A DNA stretch of 64,000 nt from Streptomyces viridiviolaceus (GCF_014650995.1 NZ_BMWA01000008.1:124001-188000), one strand, 5' to 3'. Shown: positions 1 through 8,457, counted from the stretch's first letter. The notes: generated from the letters alone by a model not told the origin. Numbers and translations: made by a program.

Positions 1-1080
1 GTACAGGCGTTTGCCGTCGGGGGAGAACGCCGGGCCCGTGATCTCCGAGCCGGACTGGCCGTCGATGCGCAGGAACGGGGCGATCACGTCGGCCGGGGTG
101 ATCACGCAGATCTCCATGTTGCCACCGTCCTCCGCGACGAACAGGTCGCCGGAGGCGGAGCCGGTGACGTTGTCCACGCCCGTCAGCGGGGCCGTGCCGG
201 ACGTCACCAGGGAGTCGTCGTAGGCCAGTTCGAGGGTCTGGGAGGCGGCGTTGTACTGCCAGACGCGGTTGTCGCCCTTGGTGGTGAACCAGCAGGTGTC
301 GTTCGCGTAGTAGCAGCCCTCGCCGCCGTTGAAGCGCTTGGCGCCGGAGACCTGGTTGCGGGTGGCGGTGGCGCCGGAAGGGTCGGGGACCCTCGCCCAC
401 GTCACCGGGCCGCTCGTGGCGGTGCCCGCGACCAGCACCTCCAGGGTGCCGGAGGACAGGTCGCCCCAGGTCGTCGGGCGGAAGCGGTAGAAGCAGCCGT
501 CCGTGACGTCCTCGGTGAGGTAGACGACCCCCCGGACCGGGTCGGCGGCCGCGGCCTCGTGCTTGAAGCGGCCCATGGCGTCGCGGCGGACCGCGGCCTT
601 CACGCCCCAGGGGTCGGTCTCGTAGACGTAGCCGCGGTCGACCTCCTCGCAGGACAGCCAGGTGTTCCACGGGGTCTTGCCGCCCGCGCAGTTCTGACGG
701 GTGTTCGACAGCACGCGGTACGCCGCCGTGATCGTCCCGGTGGACGAGAACTTCACCGCGCTCGCGCCGCCGGAGGGGTTGATCTCCGAGTTCGACACGT
801 AGATCCAGCCGGTGCCGTCGGCGTAACAGGCGCCGCCGTCAGGGGCGTTGTGCCAGGTGTACGAGGTGCCCGGGACCTTCTGGCCGGAACGGGCGACGAC
901 CCGGCTGGTGAAGCCGCTGGGGAGTCTGATGCCGTTGGCGTCGGGCGAGCCCAGCGGGCCGTAAGGGCCCGTGCCGGGCTGGGCGGGGGCCGCGTACGCG
1001 GCGCCGCGCCACAGGGTGCCGCCCAGGACGGCGGAGGAGCCGCCCAGGGCGACCGCACGCAGGAGGGTACGACGTTCCAC
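1..1080 (-). CDS. PhoX/DUF839-family secreted phosphatase-like protein (3' end outside window)
   Basis: The frame opens with GTG at 1080, preceded by GGAG 7 bases upstream, and runs off the left edge, so the C-terminus is missing. The N-terminus has a twin-arginine-like signal (ERRTLLR, then a hydrophobic stretch ending AYAA), indicating Tat export. The mature part contains features of the PhoX/DUF839 group: HEAAAADP near residue 145, LTEDVTDGCFYRF near 160, and a late DNVTGSASGDLFVAEDGGN segment that resembles the beta-propeller metal-site region. PhoX enzymes release phosphate from organic phosphoesters outside the cell using Ca and Fe. The family assignment is fairly safe. The substrate is not known, because many DUF839 proteins in Streptomyces are untested. 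The gene stands alone, downstream of a hairpin that closes the preceding gene. Confidence 0.8.
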   Translation of the reverse strand, partial: MERRTLLRAVALGGSSAVLGGTLWRGAAYAAPAQPGTGPYGPLGSPDANGIRLPSGFTSRVVARSGQKVPGTSYTWHNAPDGGACYADGTGWIYVSNSEINPSGGASAVKFSSTGTITAAYRVLSNTRQNCAGGKTPWNTWLSCEEVDRGYVYETDPWGVKAAVRRDAMGRFKHEAAAADPVRGVVYLTEDVTDGCFYRFRPTTWGDLSSGTLEVLVAGTATSGPVTWARVPDPSGATATRNQVSGAKRFNGGEGCYYANDTCWFTTKGDNRVWQYNAASQTLELAYDDSLVTSGTAPLTGVDNVTGSASGDLFVAEDGGNMEICVITPADVIAPFLRIDGQSGSEITGPAFSPDGKRLY

Positions 1081-1099
1081 TCTCACTCCAGATGGGGCC

Positions 1100-1142
1100 G
1101 TGACCGCCCCGCCGCCGGGTGACGGCGGGGTCGCGCGGTCAC
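1100..1142 (-). terminator. Nested hairpin terminator after the Excalibur gene
   Basis: The outer arms GTGACCGC (1100-1107) and GCGGTCAC (1135-1142) enclose inner arms CCCGCCG (1108-1114) and CGGCGGG (1123-1129). It lies between the stop at 1223 and the next start at 1080, both on the minus strand. There is no T-run, as is usual in Streptomyces. Confidence 0.6.
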
Positions 1143-1222
1143 GGACCCTAGGGGAGCGGGGTTGACGGGTCATGGACAATCCGTGACGCCCGGCCGTACA
1201 CGCCGGACCCCTCCAGGTGTCG

Positions 1223-1675
1223 TCAGCGGGTGCCCCGCCGCCTGCGCGCCGCCAGCAGCAGCCCGCCGCCCGCGAGGACGACGGCCGCACCGCCCGCGGC
1301 GATGTACGGGGTGGTGTCGTCGCCGCCGGTCGCGGCGAGGTCGGTGTCCTTGCCGGACCCGGACCCGGACCCGGCTCCGGACTCCTGCTGCCCGGACGCC
1401 TGGTCCGCCTTGCCGTCGTCGCCGCCCGCGTCCTTGTCGCCGGCGGGCACGAAGCCCGCGGGCGGCTTGTCGCAGCCGACGCCGTCCCCGTCGCGGTCCA
1501 GGTGCTTGCCGTAGTGCTCCTCGTCGGACGCGGGGATGTGGGCGTAGCCGTTGTCGTACGCCTCGGTGCAGTTCTTGAACGGGTGCGTGCCCTCGTGTGC
1601 CATGGCGGCGGTCGGCAGGGCGGCCAGGGCCAGGGCGGCGACGGCGAGGGCGGCGGGCTTGCGGAGCAGGGTCAT
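1223..1675 (-). CDS. Excalibur-domain protein with LAATG wall-sorting signal
   Basis: This is a 150-residue secreted protein when started at ATG 1675. A longer frame reaches 1738 but would put 21 polar residues before the signal peptide. Residues 1-30 are a Sec signal (RKPAALAVAALALAALPTAAMA). Residues 31-70 match the Excalibur calcium-binding motif: NCTEAYDNGYAHIP, then HLDRDGDGVGCD with the DxDxDG loop. A Gly/Ser/Asp-rich linker follows, then LAATG, a hydrophobic segment and a final RRRR. That arrangement is the class E sortase (LAxTG) cell-wall anchoring signal of actinomycetes. Excalibur domains bind Ca and occur in extracellular nucleases and wall proteins. No nuclease domain is present here. 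The role is probably at the cell surface, with the ligand unknown. The sortase elsewhere in this window (9824-10444) is class F-like and need not be its partner. Confidence 0.8.
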   Translation of the reverse strand: MTLLRKPAALAVAALALAALPTAAMAHEGTHPFKNCTEAYDNGYAHIPASDEEHYGKHLDRDGDGVGCDKPPAGFVPAGDKDAGGDDGKADQASGQQESGAGSGSGSGKDTDLAATGGDDTTPYIAAGGAAVVLAGGGLLLAARRRRGTR

Positions 1676-1857
1676 GGAGCGTCCCGGGTCAGGTGTGAAT
1701 GTCCGTATCGGTGATCTTGGTGATGCGATGAGTCGCATGTGAGGTGATGACCGTATTGAGGGGCGCCCGTTGTGGAGGCGATATGAAGGACCCGTGATAC
1801 GAACGTGACGTGACCGGGTGGTAGCTCTCCGCTCCCGGGACGGCTGACGTGAGGCGG

Positions 1858-2622
1858 TCAGGCCGTCTGGCCGCTGTCCACCACCAGCTCGGTGCCGACC
1901 ACGGACGCCGCGTCGTCCGAGGCCAGGTACAGCACGGCTGCCGCCACCTCCTCGACCGCCGCGACCCGGCCCAGCGGCACCTCGTTCCTCATGCGCTCCG
2001 CCCGCCCGGCCTCCGTCTCGCCCGGCTGCAGGGACATGGAGGTGTCGGTTGCGCCCGGGCTGACGGCGTTGATGCGGACGCCGTCCCCGATGTGGTCCAG
2101 GGCGGCGCCCCGCGTGAGGACCGAGACGGCCGCCTTGGTGGCCGCGTAGGCCGTGGCCCCCGGCTGCCGCTTGTGCATGCCGAAGGTGGAGGCGATGTTG
2201 ACGATCGCGCCGCCGGCCGGCTGGGTGCGCATCCGGCGGACCTCGGCCCGCAGGGCGAGGAACACGCCGGTGACGTTGATGTCGAGCTGTGTCCGCCAGT
2301 CGTCGTCGGTCAGGTCGGCCACGGGCTGCCCGCCCCGGAAGACGCCCGCGTTGTTGACCGCCACGTCGAGGGAGCCGAAGCGCTCCACGGCGGCGTCCAC
2401 GACCGCCTGGACGTCGGCGGCGCGCGCCACGTCGGCGGTGACGGCGAGCGCCTTGCCGCCCGCCTCCTCGATCAGGGCCACCGTCTCGTCGAGCGGCTCC
2501 CGGCGGCGCCCCGCGACGACGACGTTCGCGCCTTCGGCGGCGAACGCGAGGGCGACGGCCCGTCCGATGCCGGATCCGGCTCCGGTGACGAGGGCGGTGC
2601 GGTCGGTGAAACGGCTGGTCAT
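1858..2622 (-). CDS. SDR-family oxidoreductase (FabG-like)
   Basis: A 254-residue classical short-chain dehydrogenase/reductase, which is full length for the family. The cofactor motif GAGSGIG lies near residue 15, NNAG near 90, the catalytic Ser at NIAS near 145, and YAATK (catalytic Tyr/Lys) near 160. The C-terminus has the usual SxxG-TELVVDSG ending. The RRR after the second strand (VVAGRRR) suggests NADPH preference. It should reduce or oxidise a carbonyl/alcohol pair, but the substrate cannot be read from the sequence. It lies downstream of, and in the same direction as, a TetR-family regulator gene. A 17-bp sequence in front of it recurs in front of the regulator, so it is probably that regulator's target. 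Confidence 0.85.
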   Translation of the reverse strand: MTSRFTDRTALVTGAGSGIGRAVALAFAAEGANVVVAGRRREPLDETVALIEEAGGKALAVTADVARAADVQAVVDAAVERFGSLDVAVNNAGVFRGGQPVADLTDDDWRTQLDINVTGVFLALRAEVRRMRTQPAGGAIVNIASTFGMHKRQPGATAYAATKAAVSVLTRGAALDHIGDGVRINAVSPGATDTSMSLQPGETEAGRAERMRNEVPLGRVAAVEEVAAAVLYLASDDAASVVGTELVVDSGQTA

Positions 2623-2636
2623 GATCTCCCCTTTAT

Positions 2637-2653
2637 TTGACCGAGCGGTTCAG
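2637..2653 (-). promoter_or_regulatory. Putative TetR operator in front of the SDR gene
   Basis: On the minus strand it reads CTGAACCGCTCGGTCAA, nearly palindromic (TGAACCG-2-CGGTCAA). It matches 14 of 17 positions of the sequence at 3298-3314 upstream of the TetR gene. It sits 15 bases before the SDR start, so binding would block transcription or initiation. Confidence 0.6.
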
Positions 2654-2692
2654 TATGCGGGCAGGCGCAAGGCCGCGCCCGCACGGCGGTGT

Positions 2693-3277
2693 TCAGTCGA
2701 GCAGGGCCAGTGCCTGTTCCGCCGCGTCCCGTACGCGCGCCGGGTCCGCGGACGCCTTGCCGACGACGCGCAGCCCCTGGAGCAGGACCAGCAGCATGCG
2801 GGCCAGGGCGAGCGGGTCGCGGTCGGCCGGCAGTTCGCCCTGGCTGCGGGCGCGGACCAGCGCCGCGTGCAGGACCGCCTCCAGCTGGTCCCAGTTGCGC
2901 TCGACCCGCCGCGCGGCGGCCGGGTCGTGCGGGGCCAGCTCGGCCGCCGTGTTGGTGACGAAACAGCCGCGCCCGCGCAGGTCGTCGGCGGTCGCCTCGG
3001 CGGCGTAGCGGCGCACGAGCGCCCGTACGCCCGGCAGGGCGGGACCCGGTCGGGCCAGCTCCTGGAGCATGTCCGGCAGCAGCCCCTGCTCGTAGCGCTC
3101 CAGTGCCTTCAGGTACAGCTCGCGCTTGTTGCCGAAGGTCGCGTAGATGCTGGCGCGTCCGATGCCGAGGTGCGCCACCAGATCGGACATCGACGTCAAC
3201 TCGAAGCCGCGCTGCCAGAATAGCTCCAGGGCTGCCCGCAGCGCGGCGTCCGGATCGAACTCCTTGGTCCTGGCCAC
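2693..3277 (-). CDS. TetR/AcrR-family transcriptional repressor
   Basis: A 194-residue one-component regulator starting at GTG 3277. Residues 10-60 form a typical TetR helix-turn-helix (ALELFWQRGFELTSMSDLV, then GIGRASIYATFGNKRELY). The remainder is an all-helical ligand domain of the size usual for the AcrR/TetR_C group, containing a CFVTNTAAEL segment. It probably represses its own gene and the downstream SDR gene until a small ligand, perhaps the SDR substrate, is bound. The pairing is supported by the shared 17-bp element ahead of both genes. The ligand is unknown. Confidence 0.85.
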   Translation of the reverse strand: MARTKEFDPDAALRAALELFWQRGFELTSMSDLVAHLGIGRASIYATFGNKRELYLKALERYEQGLLPDMLQELARPGPALPGVRALVRRYAAEATADDLRGRGCFVTNTAAELAPHDPAAARRVERNWDQLEAVLHAALVRARSQGELPADRDPLALARMLLVLLQGLRVVGKASADPARVRDAAEQALALLD

Positions 3278-3297
3278 GCGTTGAAGCCTAGGACTTT

Positions 3298-3314
3298 CTG
3301 AAACGGTCAGTCAA
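3298..3314 (+). promoter_or_regulatory. Putative TetR operator in front of the TetR gene
   Basis: CTGAAACGGTCAGTCAA on the plus strand, 20 bases upstream of the TetR start and the second copy of the element at 2637-2653. The arrangement suggests autorepression plus control of the SDR gene. Confidence 0.55.
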
Positions 3315-3323
3315 GAAACGGGG

Positions 3324-3674
3324 TCAGGCGGCCTTCACCTCGTACGTCGCCACCCGCACCGCCTCGTCGTCCAGGCACTGCCCGGACGCGAGATCGAAAC
3401 GCTGCTTGAGCAGCGGGGAGGCGACGAACGGGCGGCCCCGGTGGGTGCCGGTCAGCCCGCGGGAGAGGACCGCCGCACCGGTGAACGGATCGCGGTTGTC
3501 GATGGCGTACAGCGCACCGGACCGGTCGCGGAACAGGGCCACTTGGCGGCCGTCCGGCAGCAGGGCCGCCACACCGCGGCCCGGGAGCAGCGCGCCGAGG
3601 TCGCAGGCCGTGAACCAGCCGTCCGCCAGCCGCAGCCGGACCTTCAGGTCGGTCGTCTCGGGTGCCAGGGTCAT
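3324..3674 (-). CDS. nirD: Assimilatory nitrite reductase small subunit NirD
   Basis: A 116-residue Rieske-fold small subunit of NAD(P)H-dependent nitrite reductase. The start is ATG 3674, which overlaps the nirB stop by four bases (ATGA), so translation is coupled. A much longer frame on this strand is only an accidental extension. The sequence shows the NirD pattern: RDRSGALYAIDNRDPFTGAAVLSRGLTG, then VASPLLKQRFDLASGQCLDD. It has no paired Cys/His Rieske ligands, as expected for NirD. It works with NirB in the cytoplasm to reduce nitrite to ammonium. It is the last gene of the operon. Confidence 0.9.
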   Translation of the reverse strand: MTLAPETTDLKVRLRLADGWFTACDLGALLPGRGVAALLPDGRQVALFRDRSGALYAIDNRDPFTGAAVLSRGLTGTHRGRPFVASPLLKQRFDLASGQCLDDEAVRVATYEVKAA

Positions 3675-6280
3675 CGCTGGGCGCTTCCTTCCAGGACGTC
3701 TTCCTCGGTGCGCCGCCTGCCGATGTCCAGCAGCGGCAGGTCGGGCTTCATCTGGTCGCGTTCGGGCACGAAGCCGACGACCGGGTCGGGCGTGTCGGGC
3801 GCGTTCACGAACGACACGAACCGGGCCAGCTTCTCGGGGTCGTTGATCGTCTCGGCCCACTCGTCGCGGTAGTGGGAGACGTGGGCGGCCATCAGGGACT
3901 CCAGCTCGTCGCAGATGCCGAGCGAGTCGTGCACGACGACGTCCCGTACGTGGTCCAGGCCGCCGGGGATCCGCTCCAGCCAGGTGGAGGTGCGCTCCAG
4001 CTTGTCGGCGGTGCGGATGTAGAACATCAGGAACCGGTCGATCAGGCGGACCAGTTCGGCGTCGGAGAGGTCCTGCGCGAGCAGGTCCGCGTGGCGCGGG
4101 GTGGCGCCGCCGTTGCCGCCGACGTACAGGTTCCAGCCGTTGGACGTGGCGATCACGCCGAAGTCCTTCGACTGGGCCTCGGCGCACTCGCGGGCGCACC
4201 CCGAGACCGCCGACTTCAGCTTGTGCGGGGAGCGCAGGCCCCGGTAGCGCAGCTCCAGGTCGATCGCCATGCGGACGGAGTCCTGGACGCCGTAGCGGCA
4301 CCAGGTCTGCCCCACGCAGGACTTCACCGTGCGCAGCGACTTGCCGTAGGCGTGCCCGGACTCGAAGCCGGCGTCCACCAGCCGGGCCCAGATCAGCGGC
4401 AGCTGCTCGACCCGCGCGCCGAACATGTCGATGCGCTGACCGCCCGTGATCTTCGTGTAGAGCCCGAAGTCCCGGGCGATCTCACCGATCACGATCAGTT
4501 TGTCCGGGGCGATCTCGCCGCCGGGGATGCGGGGCACGACCGAGTACGAGCCGTTCTTCTGCAGGTTGGCCAGGAAGTGGTCATTGGTGTCCTGCAGCGC
4601 CGCCTGCTCGCCCTCCAGGACGTAGCCGCTCGCGCCGATCGTCGGGGCGAGGGAGGCGATGATCGAACCGACCGCCGGCTTGCAGACCTCGCATCCGTCG
4701 CCGCCGCGGGCCTCCTCGCGGCCGTGCCGGTCCAGCAGCTCCTGGTAGGAGGTGATCCGCAGGGCGAGGACGATCTCGTACAGCTCCTCGCGGGTCTGGG
4801 CGAAGCAGCCGCACAGGCCCTTGTCGACCTCGACGCCGCTCGCCTCCAGCTCGGCGGTGACCAGCTGGCCGAGCACCTTGACGCAGGAGCCGCAGCCGGT
4901 GCCGGCCTTGGTGCACTTCTTCACCTCGGGCACGGTCGTGCACTGGTGGTCGGTGACCGCGCCCCGGATCGTGCCCTTGGTGACGTTGTGGCAGGAGCAG
5001 ATGACCGCGTCGTCGGGGAGCGCGGACGGCCCGAGCTGGGCCGGCGCCCCGGCACCGGCCGGCAGGACGAGCGCCTCCGGCGCGACGGGCGGCACCGAGC
5101 CGGTGAGCGCGCGCAGCGTGCCGTACGCCTCCGCGTCGCCGACCAGGATGCCGCCGAGCAGCGTGCCGTCGCGGCCGATGACCAGCTTCTTGTACAGGCC
5201 GGCGCGGGAGTCGGAGTAGACGACGTCCAGGCAGTCCCCGGCGGTGCCGTGCGCGTCGCCGAAGGACGCCACGTCCACGCCGAGCAGCTTCAGCTTGGTC
5301 GACAGGTCCGCTCCGGTGAACGCCGATTCGTCCCGGGCGATCGTCGCGGCGGCCGTCTCGGCCTGCTCGTAGCCGGGCGCCACCAGGCCGTACACCCGCC
5401 CGTCGGCGGCCAGCGCGCACTCGCCGATCGCGAACACGTCCGGGTCGGTGACCGTGCGGCACTGCTCGTCGACGCTGATGCCGCCGCGCTCGCCGACGGC
5501 GAGGCCGCAGTCACGGGCCAGCTGGTCGCGGGGACGGACACCGGCGCTGAACACCACCAGGTCCGTGGCCAGTTCGGAGCCGTCGGACAGCCTCATGCCG
5601 GTGACGGCGCCGTCCTCGCCGACCAGGATCTCCTGCGTGCCGACGCCGGTGTGGACGGACAGGCCCATGTCCTCGATGGTGCGCAGCAGCGCCGCGCCGC
5701 CGCCCTCGTCGACCTGGACGGGCATCAGCCGGGGCGCGAACTCCACGATGTGGGAGGTGAGTCCGAGGCCCTTGAGCGCACCCGCGGCCTCCAGTCCGAG
5801 CAGACCGCCGCCCACCACGGCCCCGGTCGTCGCCTTCCGGGCGTACTCCTCGATGGCGAGGAGGTCCTCGATGGTGCGGTAGACGAAGCAGCCGGTGGCG
5901 TCCTTGCCGGGGACGGGCGGCACGAACGGGTAGGAGCCGGTGGCCAGCACCAGGACGTCGTAGTCGACGACGAGTCCGGAGCGGGCCGTCACCTTCTTCG
6001 CCGCACGGTCGACCGTCTGCGCCGGGTCACCGACGTGCAGCTCGATGCCGTGCTCCTCGATGAACCCCATGTCCGTCATCGACAGGTCCTCGGGCGTGCG
6101 GCCCGAGAAGTAGGAGGTCAGCTGCACGCGGTCGTACGCGGGGCGCGGCTCCTCGCACAGCACGACCACGCGGTGCGTGGCGGTCAGGCCGCGTTCGGCG
6201 AGCGCTTCGAGGAAGCGCTGGCCGACCATGCCGTGGCCGACGAGCACGATCGTGGGGGTGCCCCCCAGGTTGGCGGTCAT
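3671..6280 (-). CDS. nirB: Assimilatory nitrite reductase large subunit NirB
   Basis: 869 residues, full length for NirB, the NADH-dependent siroheme enzyme that reduces nitrite to ammonium with six electrons. Domains in order: an FAD/NAD-binding region at about 1-400 (ILVGHGMVGQRF variant, then GGGLLGLEAA), a BFD-like 2Fe-2S region from about 430 (CSCHN, then KCTKAGTGCGSC), and a sulfite/nitrite reductase region at about 550-869. The siroheme-4Fe4S ligands are visible as CVGQTWC near residue 653 and SGCAREC near 693. The start ATG 6280 shares one base with the stop of the upstream flavoprotein gene, and the end overlaps nirD. The unit lies behind a GlnR-like box at 7521-7558, so nitrogen control is expected. 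Confidence 0.95.
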   Translation of the reverse strand: MTANLGGTPTIVLVGHGMVGQRFLEALAERGLTATHRVVVLCEEPRPAYDRVQLTSYFSGRTPEDLSMTDMGFIEEHGIELHVGDPAQTVDRAAKKVTARSGLVVDYDVLVLATGSYPFVPPVPGKDATGCFVYRTIEDLLAIEEYARKATTGAVVGGGLLGLEAAGALKGLGLTSHIVEFAPRLMPVQVDEGGGAALLRTIEDMGLSVHTGVGTQEILVGEDGAVTGMRLSDGSELATDLVVFSAGVRPRDQLARDCGLAVGERGGISVDEQCRTVTDPDVFAIGECALAADGRVYGLVAPGYEQAETAAATIARDESAFTGADLSTKLKLLGVDVASFGDAHGTAGDCLDVVYSDSRAGLYKKLVIGRDGTLLGGILVGDAEAYGTLRALTGSVPPVAPEALVLPAGAGAPAQLGPSALPDDAVICSCHNVTKGTIRGAVTDHQCTTVPEVKKCTKAGTGCGSCVKVLGQLVTAELEASGVEVDKGLCGCFAQTREELYEIVLALRITSYQELLDRHGREEARGGDGCEVCKPAVGSIIASLAPTIGASGYVLEGEQAALQDTNDHFLANLQKNGSYSVVPRIPGGEIAPDKLIVIGEIARDFGLYTKITGGQRIDMFGARVEQLPLIWARLVDAGFESGHAYGKSLRTVKSCVGQTWCRYGVQDSVRMAIDLELRYRGLRSPHKLKSAVSGCARECAEAQSKDFGVIATSNGWNLYVGGNGGATPRHADLLAQDLSDAELVRLIDRFLMFYIRTADKLERTSTWLERIPGGLDHVRDVVVHDSLGICDELESLMAAHVSHYRDEWAETINDPEKLARFVSFVNAPDTPDPVVGFVPERDQMKPDLPLLDIGRRRTEEDVLEGSAQR

Positions 6281-7497
6281 CAGGAGCCTCCGTCGTTGGT
6301 GAGCAGGTGGAGCAGGGGGCCGCCGTCGGACGGGAGCGGCTCTGCTCCCTCCCAGGCGCGCGCGAGCGCGCCGACGGTGCCGAGTTCGCCGACCAGGACC
6401 CCGCCGACCAGCCGGTCGTCACGGACGACGACCTTGCGGTAGGTGCCGCGGGTGGCGTCGGCGAGCTGCACGACGTCGTCGCCGGGGCGGGGGTCGGTCT
6501 CGCCGAACGCGGCGAGGTCGAAGGGGCTGTCGGGCCCGGTGAGGGTGAGTCGGGTCAGGGACCGGGTGCCGGCGTAGCGGGCGGTGGTGTCACCGGCCAG
6601 CAGCGCGGCGAGCGCGCCGGCCTGTTCCAGGGCGGGGGCGGCCAGCCCGTACACCGTGCCCGCGTGCTGGGCGCAGTCGCCGACGGCGCGGACGTGCGGG
6701 TCGGAGGTGCGCAGCTCGTCGTCGACGACGACGCCCTTGGCGACCTCCAGACCGGCCGCCTCGGCGAGGCCGGTACGCGGGCGGACGCCGCACGCCAGGA
6801 CCACGAGGTCGGCACCGAGGGCGTACCCGTCGGCCATCTCCACCGAGCGCACCGCGCCGCCGACCGAGCGCACGTCACGCACCCGGCACTCGGTGTGCAC
6901 CTCCACGCCCAGGTCCTCCAGGTGCCGCCGGACCAGCCCGGAGGCCGCCGGGTCGAGCTGGCGCTCCATGAGCCGCTCGGACTGCTGGGCGAGGACGACC
7001 TGCGCGCCGCGCACCGCGAGCGCACGGGCGGCGGACACGCCGAGCAGCCCGCCTCCGATGACGACGGCCCGTACCCCCGGCCGTACCGCCTTGGACAGGC
7101 CCAGGCAGTCGTCCATGGTGCGGAACGCGTGCACGCCCTCGGGCAGCTCGTGGTCCGGCGTGAACAGGCCGCGCAGCGGCGGCAGCACGGCGTTGGAACC
7201 GGTGGCCAGGACCAGCGTGTCGTATGCGATCAGCGAGCCGTCGGCGCACCGGACGCTGCGTCCGGCCCGGTCGATGCCGGTGACCCGGGCGCGGATCAGC
7301 TCCGCGGGCTCCGGCAGGGCGACCACCTCGGGGCCGTACCGTCCGGCCAGCACCTCGGCGAGCAGCACCCGGTTGTACGGGCGGTGCTCCTCGTCGCCGA
7401 CGACCAGCGCGGGCGTGCCGAGCTCACCGAGCCGCCGGGCGAGCGTCACGCCCGCGAGGCCGGCGCCGATCACCACCACACGCGTATTCGAGGTCAT
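6280..7497 (-). CDS. NAD(P)/FAD-dependent oxidoreductase of the nitrite reductase operon
   Basis: A 405-residue pyridine-nucleotide-disulfide-type flavoprotein. It has an N-terminal FAD site (VVVIGAGLAGVTLARRL), a central NAD(P) site (VVIGGGLLGVSAARAL, about residue 145) and a second FAD motif (VRAVGDCAQH, near 265). It resembles the first 400 residues of NirB and actinobacterial proteins that supply electrons to the assimilatory nitrate or nitrite reductases. It is the first gene of the nir operon and its stop overlaps the nirB start as TGATG. The likely job is electron transfer from NAD(P)H, either to NasA (which lacks its own flavoprotein nearby) or to NirB. That assignment is inference. 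Confidence 0.8.
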   Translation of the reverse strand: MTSNTRVVVIGAGLAGVTLARRLGELGTPALVVGDEEHRPYNRVLLAEVLAGRYGPEVVALPEPAELIRARVTGIDRAGRSVRCADGSLIAYDTLVLATGSNAVLPPLRGLFTPDHELPEGVHAFRTMDDCLGLSKAVRPGVRAVVIGGGLLGVSAARALAVRGAQVVLAQQSERLMERQLDPAASGLVRRHLEDLGVEVHTECRVRDVRSVGGAVRSVEMADGYALGADLVVLACGVRPRTGLAEAAGLEVAKGVVVDDELRTSDPHVRAVGDCAQHAGTVYGLAAPALEQAGALAALLAGDTTARYAGTRSLTRLTLTGPDSPFDLAAFGETDPRPGDDVVQLADATRGTYRKVVVRDDRLVGGVLVGELGTVGALARAWEGAEPLPSDGGPLLHLLTNDGGS

Positions 7498-7520
7498 GGC
7501 ATCGAGCGTGCGGTGCGGGT

Positions 7521-7558
7521 GTTACCCGGCGGCATCACGTCTGTTTCCCACCGGGAAC
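7521..7558 (-). promoter_or_regulatory. GlnR-like box upstream of the nir operon
   Basis: On the minus strand four pentamers lie with exact 6-base gaps: GTTCC, GAAAC, GATGC, GTAAC. The Streptomyces GlnR consensus is gTnAC-n6-GaAAC repeated, so spacing is perfect and about half the positions match well. It sits 24 bases upstream of the first nir gene and within the divergent region shared with the TauE/SafE gene. Nitrogen-limitation activation of the operon is expected. Confidence 0.65.
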
Positions 7559-7674
7559 GCTGCCCTCAGCGGGAACCGGGGGCGGGTGTGAGGGACACCG
7601 GCGGACGCCCGGCAACCTCAGAAGACCCTCATCTCGATGGACGGCACATCCATCCCGTCCATAGGGTCGTGATC

Positions 7675-8457
7675 ATGCCCGACATATCGCTGACCACGGT
7701 CGTCCTGCTCTGCCTCGCGGCCCTCGCGGCCGGCTGGATCGACGCCGTGGTCGGCGGGGGCGGGCTTCTGCTGCTGCCGGTGCTGCTGCTGGGACTGCCC
7801 GCCGGCACCCCGGCCGCGCACGCCCTGGGCACCAACAAGGCGGTCGCCATCGTCGGGACGACGGGCGCGGCGGTGACGTACGCGCGCAAGGCGCCGGTCG
7901 ACGTCGGCACGGCCGTGCGGATCGGGCTGGCCGCCCTCGCCGGGTCGTCGGCCGGGGCCTTCTTCGCGGCCGGGATGAGCACCGACGTCCTCAAGCCGGT
8001 GATCATGGTGGTGCTGCTCGCCGTAGCGGCCTTCGTGATCCTGCGCCCCGCCTTCGGCACCGCCCCCGCCGCCGGCCCGGCCACCCGGCGCCAGATCCTC
8101 GCCGCGATCGGCCTCGCGGGCATCGGCATCGGCTTCTACGACGGTTTCATCGGCCCCGGCACCGGCACCTTCCTCGTGCTGGCGCTCACCGCGCTCCTCC
8201 ACCTGGACCTGGTGACCGCCTCCGCCACCGCCAAGATCGTCAACTGCTGCACCAACGCGGGCGCCCTCGCGATGTTCGCCTGGCAGGGCGCCGTCCTGTG
8301 GCAGCTCGCCGCCCTGATGGCCGTGTTCAACCTGGCGGGCGGCACCCTGGGCGCACACACGGCCCTGAAGCGGGGCAGCGGCTTCGTCCGCGTCGTCCTG
8401 CTGACGGTCGTCTTCGCGCTGGTGGCGAACCTGGCCTACGAGCAGTGGCTGGCCTAG
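7675..8457 (+). CDS. TSUP (TauE/SafE) family membrane transporter
   Basis: A 260-residue membrane protein starting at ATG 7675; the longer upstream frame is a shadow of the nir operon. It shows the TSUP repeats GWIDAVVGGGGLLLLPVLL near residue 20 and GFYDGFIGPGTGTFL near residue 155, with about seven to eight hydrophobic helices. TSUP proteins export or import small anions such as sulfite, sulfoacetate or organic acids. It is divergent from the nir operon and shares its 177-bp control region, which hints at a link with nitrite or sulfite handling but proves nothing. The substrate is unknown. Confidence 0.85.
   Translation: MPDISLTTVVLLCLAALAAGWIDAVVGGGGLLLLPVLLLGLPAGTPAAHALGTNKAVAIVGTTGAAVTYARKAPVDVGTAVRIGLAALAGSSAGAFFAAGMSTDVLKPVIMVVLLAVAAFVILRPAFGTAPAAGPATRRQILAAIGLAGIGIGFYDGFIGPGTGTFLVLALTALLHLDLVTASATAKIVNCCTNAGALAMFAWQGAVLWQLAALMAVFNLAGGTLGAHTALKRGSGFVRVVLLTVVFALVANLAYEQWLA

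Noticed and set aside
3662..6442. 926-residue open frame on the plus strand opposite nirB
   Set aside because: It is the mirror of a high-GC3 gene. Its codons follow the nirB third positions and the product is a His/Gln/Arg/Val-rich string without domains.
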